A stretch of 64,000 nucleotides of DNA from Lineus longissimus (Eukaryota > Nemertea > Pilidiophora > Heteronemertea > Lineidae), in contig NC_088318.1 in NCBI RefSeq assembly GCF_910592395.1, positions 8,062,349 through 8,126,348 on the forward strand. Reading direction: 5' to 3'. Each line of letters begins with the position of its first letter. The first letter of the stretch is position 1. Below, piece after piece: positions 1 through 11,242 of this stretch. The position numbers and the translations under genes are program-made. Under the pieces are notes generated by a model, which searched no databases, was not told the DNA's origin, and saw only the letters and a list, made by a program, of their open reading frames with translations.

Positions 1-1
1 G

Positions 2-3000
2 ATATGTAGTGAACATTTTCCCGACGATATGACCAACAGTGTGTCCAGGCAAATGCAGAAAGAAATGCTGGCGAAGGCATATCAGAAAGATGCCAAGGAC
101 ATCAAAGTGAACTGGAGCCTGGCCGACGATGCTGTCCGTTTCACTTCTCCCCAGCAAGCCGAAACACGGGACCCCTGCAGTCACAGAACGTCCGAAAGCT
201 ACACGAAGCCCTCTCACCCCAGTTCCTGGTCCTTCATCAGACATTTTTACGACCCCCAAATTGACTGGAAGTCGAAATGCCGTCGTGATAAGGGAGAGAA
301 AACGAGTAAGTCTTGTTTTGTTTACATTCTTGTTATGCTTATTATGCATTGTACTCATTGTAGGCCTATGTATGAAGCATCACACAGGAACAGTCATGAC
401 AGTATAAGGCCCATACATTTCCTTACTTCCTGACGGATGCATAGAGCAGTTAGACAATATAAGACGAGATAATCAGGGGTAGACTGACATGTGGGACAAT
501 CACTGGCAATAATTTCATTCTTTTTACAATTACATAGGACGTGGAGGCTGCTGGTGCTTGGAAGGAAGCCATGGATTTCCAAGCTGCTATCGAAGCTGAT
601 GTCAGTGATGATGAAGATGGTGGTCAGGAATCTGTGGTGAGTTGAGAATCAAACTAACAAGCTGACATTACTCTGGATGGAACAGTAAAAAATTCCCCCA
701 TCATCATTGCCTTCCAGGTGAAAGAAAACATTTTGTCTCTTTTACTCAATATTTCGGAACAGAATTTACAACAAGCAGCCATGTAACTAGACTTGACTAT
801 GCATAGCAAAAAGTTGAATTCATGAAACAAAGTTTTTGCAATGGTTTTTATTTGAGCTCTTTACTCCACCTTTTCAGCCTTGTCAGACCAAAAGTCAATT
901 CACCCAAGTGAATAGGCGAATTCGGCGACCAAAGCATCGTTCGATGAGGGTGCAGACAAATTATGAAAAACCAAAGACCAAGGTGACAGTCTCAATAGGT
1001 AAGTATTTTTAAAGCATAATATACTAATATTGGTCATAAAACAGGGCGACTCCATAAACAAGTAGCTTTTGCCAAATTGAACACAATAATAGAATTTATT
1101 AGGGAACTGAGACAAGTTTGAGAAACTTTTTGTTTTTATATTCAGGAACACAAACAGATGAAAAAGTGTACAGCATTTCCAGCATTGATGTCAAGCCAAA
1201 TGTTTCCTCATCAGGTAAAGCTTTTATGAAATGATGTTTTCAGAGAAATGAAAAAGACAAACTGTGAAAGATCTCCGTCTATGTCTAGATAATATGTTGG
1301 AACTGAACACGGGAAATTTTCACAGCATCTGCATGTTGTCTCACTGTCAAGAATCTATCCGATTAGTTTTAACATAAAATCGATATGATATTGCATGTTC
1401 TAACGCTACATGAATATTGAATTTTACAGGAACACCAACTGGAACTGACCCTGACCACCTTCCAAACATAGCCACAGGAAATTGCCCTCAAGCCAAATCA
1501 GCTTCAAATGAAATGGAGGATGGACCTGGGTCAGAATCGTCTGATGATGAATCTCTTGAAGATACGGTTGATCCCCTTGACAAGAGCTATGAACCAGCTG
1601 AGAGCGACATCAGCAGCGAGGAGGTCTCTGATGAAGAATTCAACTTCATTGATAATGAGAATGAGTGAGTATTTTACTACATTTATGTAACACTACAGTG
1701 TCCTTGCATTGAAGAAGGTTGTCTAAAACATAATCATGTAATCTGATATAAGCCATCTCAACATAACAAAAAACAATATAGCATCTAAATGTTATTTCTA
1801 TAAAAAGGGGCCCAACACTGGCAACAGCTTGTACGATCATTTTTAAAAAACAGCCTTGTAAATTTACCAGTGATATTGACCAGTCCACAAAACTGATCCT
1901 TTTATATAGTCATCACCAACACAGATCATGCAGATTGGAATTTTTCCTGTGCTTTTGACTTTTGTGTATTCTTTGTGAATTTTCTCTCGATTTTTCCGTA
2001 GGAAAGATGATCCACACTGTCAGACGAAGTACCTGGTGTTCCACTCGAAATTGATGGAACTCTTCAAGATATGTCCTGTATGCTGTTCCCCAGCCAAGAG
2101 ACACATCAGGACCCTAGGGACATATCTATCCATTAAGCAATGTTGTTCCAATAAACTATGTTCTTTTGAAAGGTAAGATTGAAGGAAATCCTGTATTTTT
2201 ATATGAAAATTGTTGTCATGTTTTTTTCCCCGATTGCCAAAATTTTGGCTAACAAAGTACATCAATCAATTAATACATCTTTCAGCATTAGTGTGACTAA
2301 ATAATAGCTAGGTGTTTAATAGTGTTTTCTCCAGAGTCCTTTTCACTTGGTACATATTGTGTCATGCTGAACATTGCTTTCATTTCAGATTTTGGGAGAG
2401 CCAACCATTTATCAACCGTATTCCAGCTGGAAACTTGCTGCTCTCCAGTGCCATCCTCTTCGCCGGTTCAACTGCAGCCAAAACTCTGAAAGTCTTCAGT
2501 TATCTTGGATGCCAAGCGATAAAACGGGGCACCTTCTACCAGCACCAGAGGCAATACCTGTGGCCGGCAGTGATGACAGTGTGGCGGGAGAACCAGCAGG
2601 AAGTGTTGCAGCAAGTGAAAGATTCCAGGAAGCCAGTTGTTGTTGGAGGGGATGGTAGATCAGACAGCCCAGGGCATTGTGCAAAATACGGCTCCTACTC
2701 TCTCCTGGAGTTGAATGTCAACCGCATTTTGGATGTGCAATTAGTTCAAGTAAGTAAAATTATAATTATTGCTTTTCAATTACACAGGCGATATAAAAGA
2801 AAATTGTACATGTAAATATGGATCAGTAAACCTTGTTTTCAGATTATCATGAAGAAGATCACATTAGATAACATTGTTGATATCATACTGTTGCCGTTAA
2901 ATGACGATAATCATACATAAAATGTAAACAACATGGATTTTATTGGAGAGTTTGTTCTTATTGTAATGTACTTTGTAGAACACTCCTCCAGATTGTACAT

Positions 3001-5182
3001 GTAACTAGATTTTAATTTGATTCCATGAAATTGATATGCACATTAGGACATAAGTATCAATCTCCATACCTCATCTCTTTCAGTCGAATGAAGAGGGCGT
3101 CAACCATAGTGTTAACATGGAGAAGGAAGGGTTGATTCGATGTGTTAGATACCTGGAAACGGAGGATGTCACTATTTCAAAAATAGTGACTGATCGGCAT
3201 GTCCAAATCAACAAGTGGCTCAGAGAAAATCTACCGGATACAGACCATCGTTTTGACGTCTGGCATTTGGCCAAGAGTAAGTGTCCGTAGTGTCTACATA
3301 TTATATTAGGCATGAAATTATTTAGAGTGCAGTACTGTTCTTAGATTGAACTTTTCAGCCTGGTCCAGTGTGGAGATTTGTTAGAAAAGTGAATGCACGA
3401 GTCAAGAGAAACACTTTACAAAAATGAATGTCATAGTCCATAGCAAATTGATAATTGCTAGAATTATTAGGACTGTTCTCCTTTTTTCCAGGTTTGAAGA
3501 AGAAGGTTGACAAGGCTTCAAAGGAAAAAAACTGTGGGATTTTAGAGGAGTGGCGGAGGTCTATAATCAATCACCTTTACTGGTGCGCTGCAACAACTCC
3601 AGATGGGGACCCAAATATGATGCTGGCCAAGTGGTTGTCGTTGGACAACCACATGCACAACAAACACAAAGGACATGGAGGGGTATATCCGAAGTGCGGC
3701 CATGGTCGAATAGTTGGGCGGCAGAAGGGCACGAAGTGGCTTGAACAAGGTGAGTATTTCTCGAATTGATATCGAAGACCTTCGGGTATCGACTTGAGTG
3801 GACATGCATCACGACATGCACAAAGTTTTTGGAGAGATGTCTCAAAACAAAACTCTCGGATAGAATGGTCTGTTTTCTAGTGATAAAATGAACATCAAAT
3901 TATTTGTGTGACCTATTCAAATTTCAGGATCGGCAGCATCAGTGAAAGCTGGCAACATTATTGACAATGCCTACTTCAAACCGGCTGTGAAGAAAATGTC
4001 TCCTGGCGAACAGACGTCAAGTATTGAGGCATATCACAGTCTCATCCTCCATTTTGCCCCCAAAATGACAGCATTCAGCTTCAAAGGGATGCTATGCAGG
4101 TAAATTCCAAGTTTGATAGAAGGCCGCAGTACAAATGTACATGAAGTCCTGGAGTAGTGAAATCTACTCAAAGTCTTCATGAAATTACCAACTTTAGAAA
4201 TTTGTCAGTGAGGTGTGTACGTGTACTTGAAATAAAACAGAACCAGGCACAGCTGAGTGATGTTCCAAAATCTATCAATCAAGTCAATTTATCAGTTGAG
4301 AACTTCACGCGCCGATGAGCCTTGAATGACATACATGCACAAGTATCTGAGAACTTTTTATATTTTACTTTTTAGGCTTCTCCTGTCAGCGCTACATTAT
4401 AATGAAAATGGTGACAGGGAGCAGGCAACGACTGAGGACGGGAAACTAAGATGGTCAGTAACCTTCATCAAATCCAAGAAAGGTGGTTACTCAGTGAGAC
4501 CAATCAAGGACGATTCTAGTCATGGTAAGCATCAAAAATACTACATTATTTTCAATCCACATGACTCTTTCTGGGCAGATATCAATCAGTCAAGCTGCCC
4601 ATAATCCATTCTTCAGAAATGTCTTATATCATACATGTATACATAAGAGGAAGTAAATTGCAAAGTTGTATAAAATAATTGTATTTTTAGATCATTAAAT
4701 GTACAAATCACACACCCAGTCAATGGGTGAAGACTAGCAAATGCTTTTACTGAAAACTCAATACAGTACACTAGGCCTTTCTGTACAAAACTGAAGTAAA
4801 AGCATTTACAAGTCTTTATTCATATCACCCTTTGTTTCTAGAATACATGTAAGGTAACAGTGACAAAAAGACAGTTTTTATAAGTTTTCAAAGAGTGCGA
4901 GACATGACAAAGAGTGAATATAGGTTCGTGCTTGACAGATGCTTTACAAGATAAAATTTTCCTTTCATTTCAGGTTATGTCGACAAGTTGATGGTAGAAG
5001 TTCAGCGCCGGTGCAGAGAGAACGACTTTGACTTTGAGGACAACAATATCTACATACCACCAGCACTCTGTAGCTCATATGATCACCCTAATAAGGCTGA
5101 AGCTGTTGACAGCTATAACGAAAGACACAAGCGATACTCCAAATCATGTTACATCCAGCCTTCACGAAAATCCACTCGTTGA
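2..5182 (+). CDS. THAP-domain DDE transposase-like protein, 12 exons visible
   Basis: Likely a cut-and-paste transposase or a gene derived from one. Exons with GT..AG borders: 2-305, 538-636, 878-998, 1146-1214, 1430-1664, 2002-2172, 2389-2749, 3084-3276, 3492-3749, 3928-4099, 4376-4524, 4974-5182. Exons 2-12 join in phase without a stop, about 680 codons. Exon 1 opens with ICSEHF, the C-x2-HF end of a THAP zinc finger, so the start lies to the left. Two acidic linkers follow, then the catalytic region. Candidate acidic triad: Asp in GGDGRSDSPGH (exon 7), Asp in IVTDRHVQ (exon 8), Glu in SSIEAYHS (exon 10). Exon 6 is Cys-rich. Anomaly: the THAP part reads in frame 2, but the part of exon 1 that splices in phase to exon 2 reads in frame 3. 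That means a 1-nt indel near 125-140 or an unmodelled junction. Function is inferred from motifs. Confidence 0.6.
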
Positions 5183-5307
5183 ATCCGTGTAAATCTATAG
5201 AGATTCATGTTCATGAACAATCCAATGGCACAAGTATTGCATGACACTGGCATGACTGGGTGATATGAATAAACACTAGTGAATGCTTTGTGATACATTC
5301 TATAAAT

Positions 5308-6606
5308 CTAGTCATCCAATGTTGGGTATTTGAAACCAACTGCATCCCCAAGAACATAAAATCTTAACCGGATCTTCTCCAAAGCACATGCTGGTAGGGG
5401 CACTCGATTCTTTTTCCCAAGGAATCCCCAGCACCACCTGACGAGTTGACGATAGGCAACGTATCTATATTTCCTGAAATATAATGCATAACATTAGTAA
5501 AGGAGTAAGGTATATGCATGACCAATATATCACTAGACGTATGTTTTGTTAGTCATGTTGTGACTGACTACTCTTCATTATGTATTATGAGTGCAATATT
5601 TTCTGATCATTTGTAATAACATTAGGAATGAAAATATATTATCAATATTGAATGAAATACAAGTATCACGTACTCATTTGTTTCTCCATCTACTGCCGCC
5701 CGATATTGCTGCTTGTAATGGGAGTAGGCAGTCTGTAGCACCCACACATCAAGGCAATTGGACTGGAACCCGGGATGTTCGGTGATGCACCGAATGTTTC
5801 CGCCATGTTCCTCGTTGTACGCCTCAATTTTCCTCAAAATTGGTTCCTTTTCATGGCAACAGGCATTTTCTATTGGGACATCTTGCACCTCACATTTGTC
5901 ACCACATATGCACCTAAAAGAAAATATCACACATTATATTTATAAACAAGGCAAAGGTGTCTTCCACATCCAGTGCAGTCCAGCTAGCTGCCAATGCATG
6001 ATGTGTGTGCTTAGTATGGTTCATTAGTAAACAAAGTGATAACATAACATTAGCTAAACGAAAACAGCAAGTTAGGCATTTGTAGGCACTGCTGCAGCAA
6101 TATCCAGTCAACTGACATGGAAGCAAGAACTTATAACGCAAAAAGGAAGCCAAGCTCAAGCTGTACAATGAGCGAAATTGAAAGTCCGAAAATCAATTGT
6201 CGGACAAGTGTTTCGAAGCATCCAACGAAAAACGCTGCTAATGCACTTCGAGACCAGACAAATAGCGACAATGGATAAGGAGACGGTGAGATCTACGTGA
6301 TTTGTACCATTTGTAACTGATAATATTGTCAAAAATGCATTTTTGCATCCAGCAATTCACGTACCAGTTTTGCTCCTCCATACGAAGTCGCCAGAATCTA
6401 TCTTCCTCTTCCTCGTCATCAACATCCTCGCCTTCTTCCATATCCTCAAAACTGCCTTCAACAACGGGCTCGAACTGGTAGCCAAGAATGACACCAGTTA
6501 CCACTGATTCATCTCCACTATCCGTGAAATTACTCGAGGATGTTACAACGCTAGCATTATCACTATCAGAAACTTGAAAATCACTTATTGCGCTCGAGTC
6601 CGACAT
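5308..6606 (-). CDS. P2X7 C-terminal-domain-like cysteine-rich protein, 3 exons
   Basis: Exons on the minus strand: 6606-6365, 5913-5674, 5473-5308, with donors at 6364 and 5673 and acceptors at 5914 and 5474. The frame is open through both joins and ends in TAG. Residues 1-80 are acidic and Ser/Asp/Glu-rich. Exon 2 starts CICGDKCEV and holds a CC pair, ITEHPGFQSNC and DVWVLQTAY. Exon 3 holds YRQLVRWCWGFLG and a Pro-Leu-Pro-Ala-Cys motif. This order matches the intracellular C-terminal ('ballast') domain of P2X7 receptors, which also occurs as stand-alone proteins in invertebrates and fish. No membrane segments or P2X channel domain are present, so it is not a receptor. The start could be the ATG at 6627 or at 6606. 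It faces the transposase-like gene, which suggests it is cargo or a second ORF of the same element. Confidence 0.65.
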
Positions 6607-6883
6607 GTTGAATGTGTACACAGGCACTGTGGGTGAAAACGAGGCCGAGAGAGCTGTCCATTTCGTGACGTCATCGTAATGGCGGCCAGGCGAACCGTGT
6701 TTTTACTGTGATTATTAGCAGACGACGCAAAACAGTGATGAGACCGAAACAAAAACTGTTAAAAGTAAGGAAAGGAGTAGGCAAACACAAAAAAAATTAT
6801 GTTCACTCAAATTTGACTATAATAAGTGATTCAAAAATGCAAAGTTGTCCTGAGCTCTGAAGTCTCTCTTTAACATCTGGAAA

Positions 6884-7591
6884 ATGCTGAGGAAAGCTTC
6901 CGACAACAGGACTACGGCAACCCCACCTCTGCCTGGCTCAGACCGATGCCCCATCCCTGGGCCTACCATGGCATCCCCACCTCTCATGGCATCCCCACCT
7001 CTGCCATGCCCAACCCCCAGCCCTACCCTGGCAACCCCTACTCTCCCAGACTTATGCCTCACTCCTAGGCCTACCATTGCAACCCCTCCTCCTCAGCCTT
7101 GCACAACACGCCCCAATCCGAGTCCAGCAATGAGGAAATCTTTGGTTAGGGACCCAAAGTTCGTTTCAGAAGTCTTTAAAGATGTTCTTCGGTATCCAGT
7201 TGTGAGCAGTTCCAGCAGCACTAGTAGTAGAAAGAGAAAGGCCGACCTCCCTAAGGCGATAACAGGGGGAAAAATGAGGAAATATTTAGAGGAAAAGCAA
7301 GAGAGAAAAAATCTAGAGCTGAGAGAAAAGGAGGCACGCAAGCTTGCCAGAGAACAAAAAAAATCTAAGAGTGCTAAGCCCAAATCGAACTCAAAGAAGA
7401 AAAAAGAAGAAGAAGAAGAAGAGCCAACTAGCTGTCCAACTTGTTCTGAAGTAGTCGGTAACGATCCAGATGCCTCACTGGGCTGCGATTCTTGTGATCG
7501 CTGGTATCATCGGGCCTGTGTGGGATTGGATGATCTCCCCGAGGACGAAATTGAGTCATTAGAGTGGGAATGTGAGTTCTGTATTATGTAA
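6884..7591 (+). pseudogene. PHD-finger C-terminal part of a Tigger/pogo-like transposase
   Basis: Open for 235 codons. Residues 1-85 are low-complexity Pro/Thr/Ser. Around residues 86-110 is KFVSEVFKDVLRYP, of the kind seen just after the DDE domain of Tigger-like proteins. Residues 115-180 are a Lys/Glu-rich coiled-coil-like basic stretch. The last 50 residues are a complete PHD finger in the order C-x2-C, C-x2-C, H-x2-C, C-x2-C (CPTC, CDSC, WYHRAC, CEFC). The DDE catalytic core and DNA-binding domain are missing upstream, so I read this as a 5'-truncated relic, not a free-standing chromatin reader. Two pogo/Tigger-type non-autonomous elements (18945 and 43059) show the superfamily has been active here. 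A host PHD protein is the alternative. Confidence 0.5.
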
Positions 7592-8397
7592 ATCACATTC
7601 CGGGTTGGTCTTATGGGGGATTTGTAACTCCCACTTGAAGGAATTCTGAGAAATGATATGCTGAATGATTTCAGCTAGGCTTACCCTGACATTTTCCTTC
7701 CATGCCTGAGGGAGGTCTTTCCCTACTAGTATCTGTCCCAATCCCACAATCCAGGGCAAGCCAAGTTTGTTTGTTTGTTCAGTCCATACATATGTGTATA
7801 CTTACTAGATTTATACGACTGTTGAAGGCATTACCTTGTACCAGCCATTGAGTATGTAGTAGCTGAATCGTTTTGAGACAAAATTTTGAAACAAGTGTTA
7901 ATTTTACAGATGAAATTGTTTGGTTTTTTTAAAAAGAGGAGTGGGGGCTGATAATACCCATGGGGGGCCGATAACCGACGAAAGGTGAGCCGAAAATACC
8001 CTTTGCACGGCCGATAGCTCACCCAAGTGTCACCATGCGAAAAATAATGAATGCTCCCTCAATCTTCCTTGGGCGTATGCAAATCAGTATGGAGGGAATT
8101 CCAATGACGTCACTTCGTTTCTAAATATAGCTCACAATGCACGTCTGTGCAGGAGAGCGATGTACGCGAGGATTAATGCTTAGGGGGCCGATAATTGCCG
8201 ATTTTACCCTACTTTGAAGGTTTAGATTACTTTATGATGATTACATGAACGTTTGTTTATTTTAACGAGGTTGCAGCCGCAGATTTTAAATGTCATGTTA
8301 TTAGTTTTGGATTAAGTATAGAGTTAATAGGGGAAAACTTGATAGCATTTGGTTTTAATTGATAAAGTTTTGATAAAATTTCCTTAAAACAGGGGGA
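7592..8397. other. No gene recognised
   Basis: AT-rich sequence with stops in all frames. A short motif ending gggccgataa recurs around 7940-8215. The last 20 bases are purine-rich (aaaacaggggga) and resemble the polypurine tract expected just before a 3' LTR. Confidence 0.4.
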
Positions 8398-8702
8398 TGT
8401 TGTGTAATGATATGTAAATTAAAATGAGATGTCTAGAGCACCCATGCGCTGACCAATAAGTGATGAGCCTGGTTTTCCCATGCCAGTAGCTGTTACGTAA
8501 TAGCCATGAGGTTGCTAGAGGTAGCCCACACAGTTTCCCGTGAGAGAGTTGGATTGAGATACTGGCGGTGTGTGTATCGGATCTGGAGTACAATACATGA
8601 TTTATAATTGATATATATATTCGTTCCTTGAACTATGTTTTATGACTCGTTCGTGAGCACGAAGAGCTTGGAATAACCTTGGAGGAATAACCCAATATTA
8701 CA
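8398..8702 (+). repeat. Candidate LTR, solo or remnant 3' LTR
   Basis: About 305 bp starting TGTTGTGTAATGA and ending AATATTACA. That gives TG..CA ends with a short terminal inverted repeat (TGTAAT/ATTACA). It is preceded by a polypurine tract. No second copy is in the window and no clear target duplication was found, so the call rests on end structure only. Confidence 0.4.
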
Positions 8703-8799
8703 CTACCAACCAGCAACCATGTGCATCACCCCCTAACAACCACCTTTTGCCGGGACGACACGTCACAACCTAGTGTCGTCACAACCATGTCGCATCCGG

Positions 8800-9062
8800 T
8801 GTAAGTTTGACAAAACAAATTTTTTGTTCAAATGTTGAATTAAGTCAAGTGCTAACCTACAGAACTACCAATTTTCTATACCAAGATGGCAAGTCTAAGG
8901 ACAAGCTTATCGTATTCATTAGCTGAAATCTTCGTTACTTTTGAAAACTTTCAGGAGTTGCAAGTTTGATAACAGATTTTTTGAGTTGAAATGTTAAATA
9001 AAGTCAAGGGCTTACCTACAAGGCAATTGGTAGCTTTGTAGGTTAGCCCTTGACTTTATTCA
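8800..9062. repeat. Tandem direct repeat ending in a 64-nt near-perfect hairpin
   Basis: Two related units begin near 8806 and 8963 (caagttt.. then aagtcaag.gctaacctac). After the second, the sequence folds back: 8997-9021 pairs with 9036-9060 over 25 bp with one mismatch and a 14-nt loop. A second copy of the flanking phrase ctataccaagatggcaa lies on both sides. It may be a MITE remnant or a small-RNA-like hairpin. Confidence 0.55.
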
Positions 9063-9521
9063 TCTATACCAAGATGGCAATCACTATACCAGTGAAGTAT
9101 TTTCACTCCAACCTACACAAAAAGGTCTATACTGTTCCTCAGACATCACTTTATAACATAAGCCTAGTGAGCAAGACATAACCCATATTGATTATAAGGT
9201 TAATTGCCATAATTGTTACCTGTGCTTAAGCAATACTAACTAGGGATTGGGGAGATGATCGAATTAGGCCGACACCAATAACAGAGCTAACAATACAGCC
9301 AACAATATTAGTATCAGTCATCAGTTTCACACGACAAAACAACCCAAATAGTTACTGGGTTGGGGAATAAGGAGAAGTGCACTTCGATGTTTCACCGAGG
9401 TATATTTAAGATGGGAAAAATCTGAAAGGAATTGCAATGATTGCTTAGTTTTGATTATCAAAATAATATATTTCATGCAATAAGCATCGATCACGGAAAA
9501 TTACACCGATACCATTTCTTT
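9063..9521. other. No gene recognised
   Basis: No ORF or repeat terminus recognised. It lies downstream of the TRPC4AP-like exons on the minus strand and may be intron. Confidence 0.3.
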
Positions 9522-9525
9522 TTAA

Positions 9526-10012
9526 AGAGTAAGTAGAATAGAGCCACACTGCTTTTCATTTCTGAAGTCACAGTGAGCATTTAAAATGTTCCAGAAACTT
9601 CTGAGTGGATATCAGGTCGTATATGACTTCTCTGGGCCATTTACGTTTGGCTGGCCATTTCCGCCAAAAAAAACAGCTCTGGTTCATTGAGGCCGCCATT
9701 TACATTGTATGACGTCACAAAATTGTATGTTACATCATACTGACCACTATTGCGCCCAGTTGCATAAACTTCGCAAGTACCCCGACCCGTCAGCAACACG
9801 AGGACGTCATTCTTGGATTTTACATGGTATGACGTCATTTTTCAAAGCATGGCCGATGTCTGTTTTTGGTGCCAAAACGGCCGATTAAAATCTCCAATAT
9901 AGGTCACGTGTCAATATTTCGGCGTAAAAATTTGGACAGTTGTGATATAGCGAGTTAATGTCTTACAGGTAAACTGTATTTCGAACGATTTTAAATGCTT
10001 CCTACTTACTCT
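9526..10012. mobile_element. MITE with TTAA target duplication (Kolobok or piggyBac type)
   Basis: TTAA at 9522-9525 and 10013-10016 flanks a 487-bp unit whose ends are inverted: AGAGTAAGTAG at the left and CTACTTACTCT at the right. The interior has no coding potential. TTAA duplication occurs in piggyBac and Kolobok superfamilies. The terminal AG and the presence of a Kolobok-like gene at 2-5182 favour Kolobok, which is inference. Confidence 0.65.
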
Positions 10013-10089
10013 TTAACTATAACAACGATTGGTGAAACCAGGTACATGCAATGTCACTAATGGAAGAAACCACCAGCTTGAGCACTCAC

Positions 10090-10730
10090 CTTTGGCACTT
10101 CCAAATAAAGTGGTCAAATAGCTCATTAAGACCTGGAATCAGTTTCAATTCAGCTAATTTGCGCTGGATCTTTTTCCGGTGCTTGCCTACCAAGAACAGA
10201 CCTATGACATAAATCACTTGTACTCTCTGCACCAAATCATTGCTGATTCTTATTCCTGGCTGTTGGCAGAATGGACTGTCGATGGCCACAGGCTCAGAAA
10301 TACCTAAAAAAGAAATGTTTTACAGAGTCAACCATTTTCACAGCACTGGCCATTTCATGCTGGAGTGCCAATGCTGAGGGCAGGACGATGGACGCCGGAC
10401 ACCGCGGTATTATATAGACTCCCCTACGGTGAGCAAAAAAAGTGTTGCCATAATGTCACATGTTTTTACATGTTTCAAATAAAAGTGCCCAATTATATGA
10501 AATGGCATCAGTTTTCTTCTGTGCCCAACCCTGTTAGTCAATAAAGAACCTATAGCGAACCTGCTCCGACAGATAAATCACAAATGCCTTTCAAAAGGAC
10601 TCACCTCCAATGAAATCATCATAGTCGTCATCCTCTGGATTCTCCGCATCATGCTGAGACAATGAGTTATCAATCCACTCCATCCAAGCATCCAGCTCGT
10701 TACCAACACCAGAATAACGTGGAGTATTTG
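10090..10730 (-). CDS. Two exons of a TRPC4AP/TRUSS-like host gene
   Basis: Minus-strand exons 10730-10605 (acceptor after 10730, donor GTGAGT at 10604) and 10303-10090 (acceptor at 10304, donor GTGAGT at 10089). The junction is phase 1 and forms Gly across the splice. The first exon is acidic (DDDYDDFIGG). The second contains an amphipathic helix-like run, VQVIYVIGLFLVGKHRKK, then LKLIPGLNELFDHFIW. The IPGLN.LFD..IW phrase matches my memory of TRPC4AP, the CUL4 substrate adaptor that binds TNFR1 and TRPC4. I could not confirm this. Neighbouring exons were not found, so flanking introns are long and filled with repeats. This is the best candidate for conventional host coding sequence here. 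Confidence 0.55.
10340..10440. repeat. 3' end of an S-family repeat inside the TRPC4AP-like intron
   Basis: Contains the S-family 3' signature: gacgccggacaccgcgg, then tatagactcc and a small hairpin ending ggtgagcaaaaaaa. It lies between the two host-like exons. No matching 5' end was identified. Confidence 0.45.
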
Positions 10731-11242
10731 CTTCAAACGAAAAAAAAACAATTTCAGAACATTGTAATACACACAATGATATAGGACAAGTTAATGGTCC
10801 CTCATTCCAATTTGCACTTAGTTGACAGAAACACCCAAAACAACATCATTGGATTGATCTTTGGATGCGACTGAGGACTGTAAGGAGGGGATTAGTATGT
10901 ATTTCACTATTTCCGCCATCAACAGGTTTTAAGAATTTTGTGTCCACAAACAAGCTGGAATGGCACTCAAATCACAAAAATACACCAGGTTCATCAAAAT
11001 GGAAGTACATCTATGATACAGTACATTATGCATCTAAGTGACTGTCCTAAAAACATAATTTAATGATTATTATGGTTGTGGAAAGCCAATAACAATTTTT
11101 GAGCAAGAACCCAGAAAAGCGTGATACACTTTTTAACAAGAGCAATGCAAAGCGTGGCAAATGCCACCAACAGTGAGTTGGAACTAAAGATGGCAGGTAT
11201 GTGAATTAACTTATCAGAATGTGTAGTGAAAGATGTATTTAA
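10731..11242. other. No gene recognised, probable intron
   Basis: Upstream of the TRPC4AP-like exon on the minus strand. No further exon or repeat terminus recognised. Confidence 0.3.

Larger units (their letters stand above)
1..6720. mobile_element. Kolobok-like DNA transposon, left end outside window
   Basis: Two convergent spliced genes lie 126 bp apart tail to tail: a THAP/DDE transposase-like gene (+, to 5182) and a P2X7-C-terminal-domain-like gene (-, 6606 to 5308). The compact pairing and the transposase-like product suggest one mobile element carrying both. The left terminus is off the window because the THAP domain is already cut at base 1. I could not find a convincing right terminal inverted repeat or TTAA duplication after 6627, so the right border is a guess. 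The Kolobok assignment rests on THAP plus DDE-like motifs and is inference. Confidence 0.4.

Noticed and set aside
2312-2815. Reading the 2389-2749 exon as a stand-alone gene
   Set aside because: Splice sites at both borders and phase with neighbouring exons show it is exon 7 of the transposase-like gene.
5308-6606. P2X7 receptor gene
   Set aside because: Only the cytosolic C-terminal-type domain is present, with no transmembrane segments or ATP-binding ectodomain.
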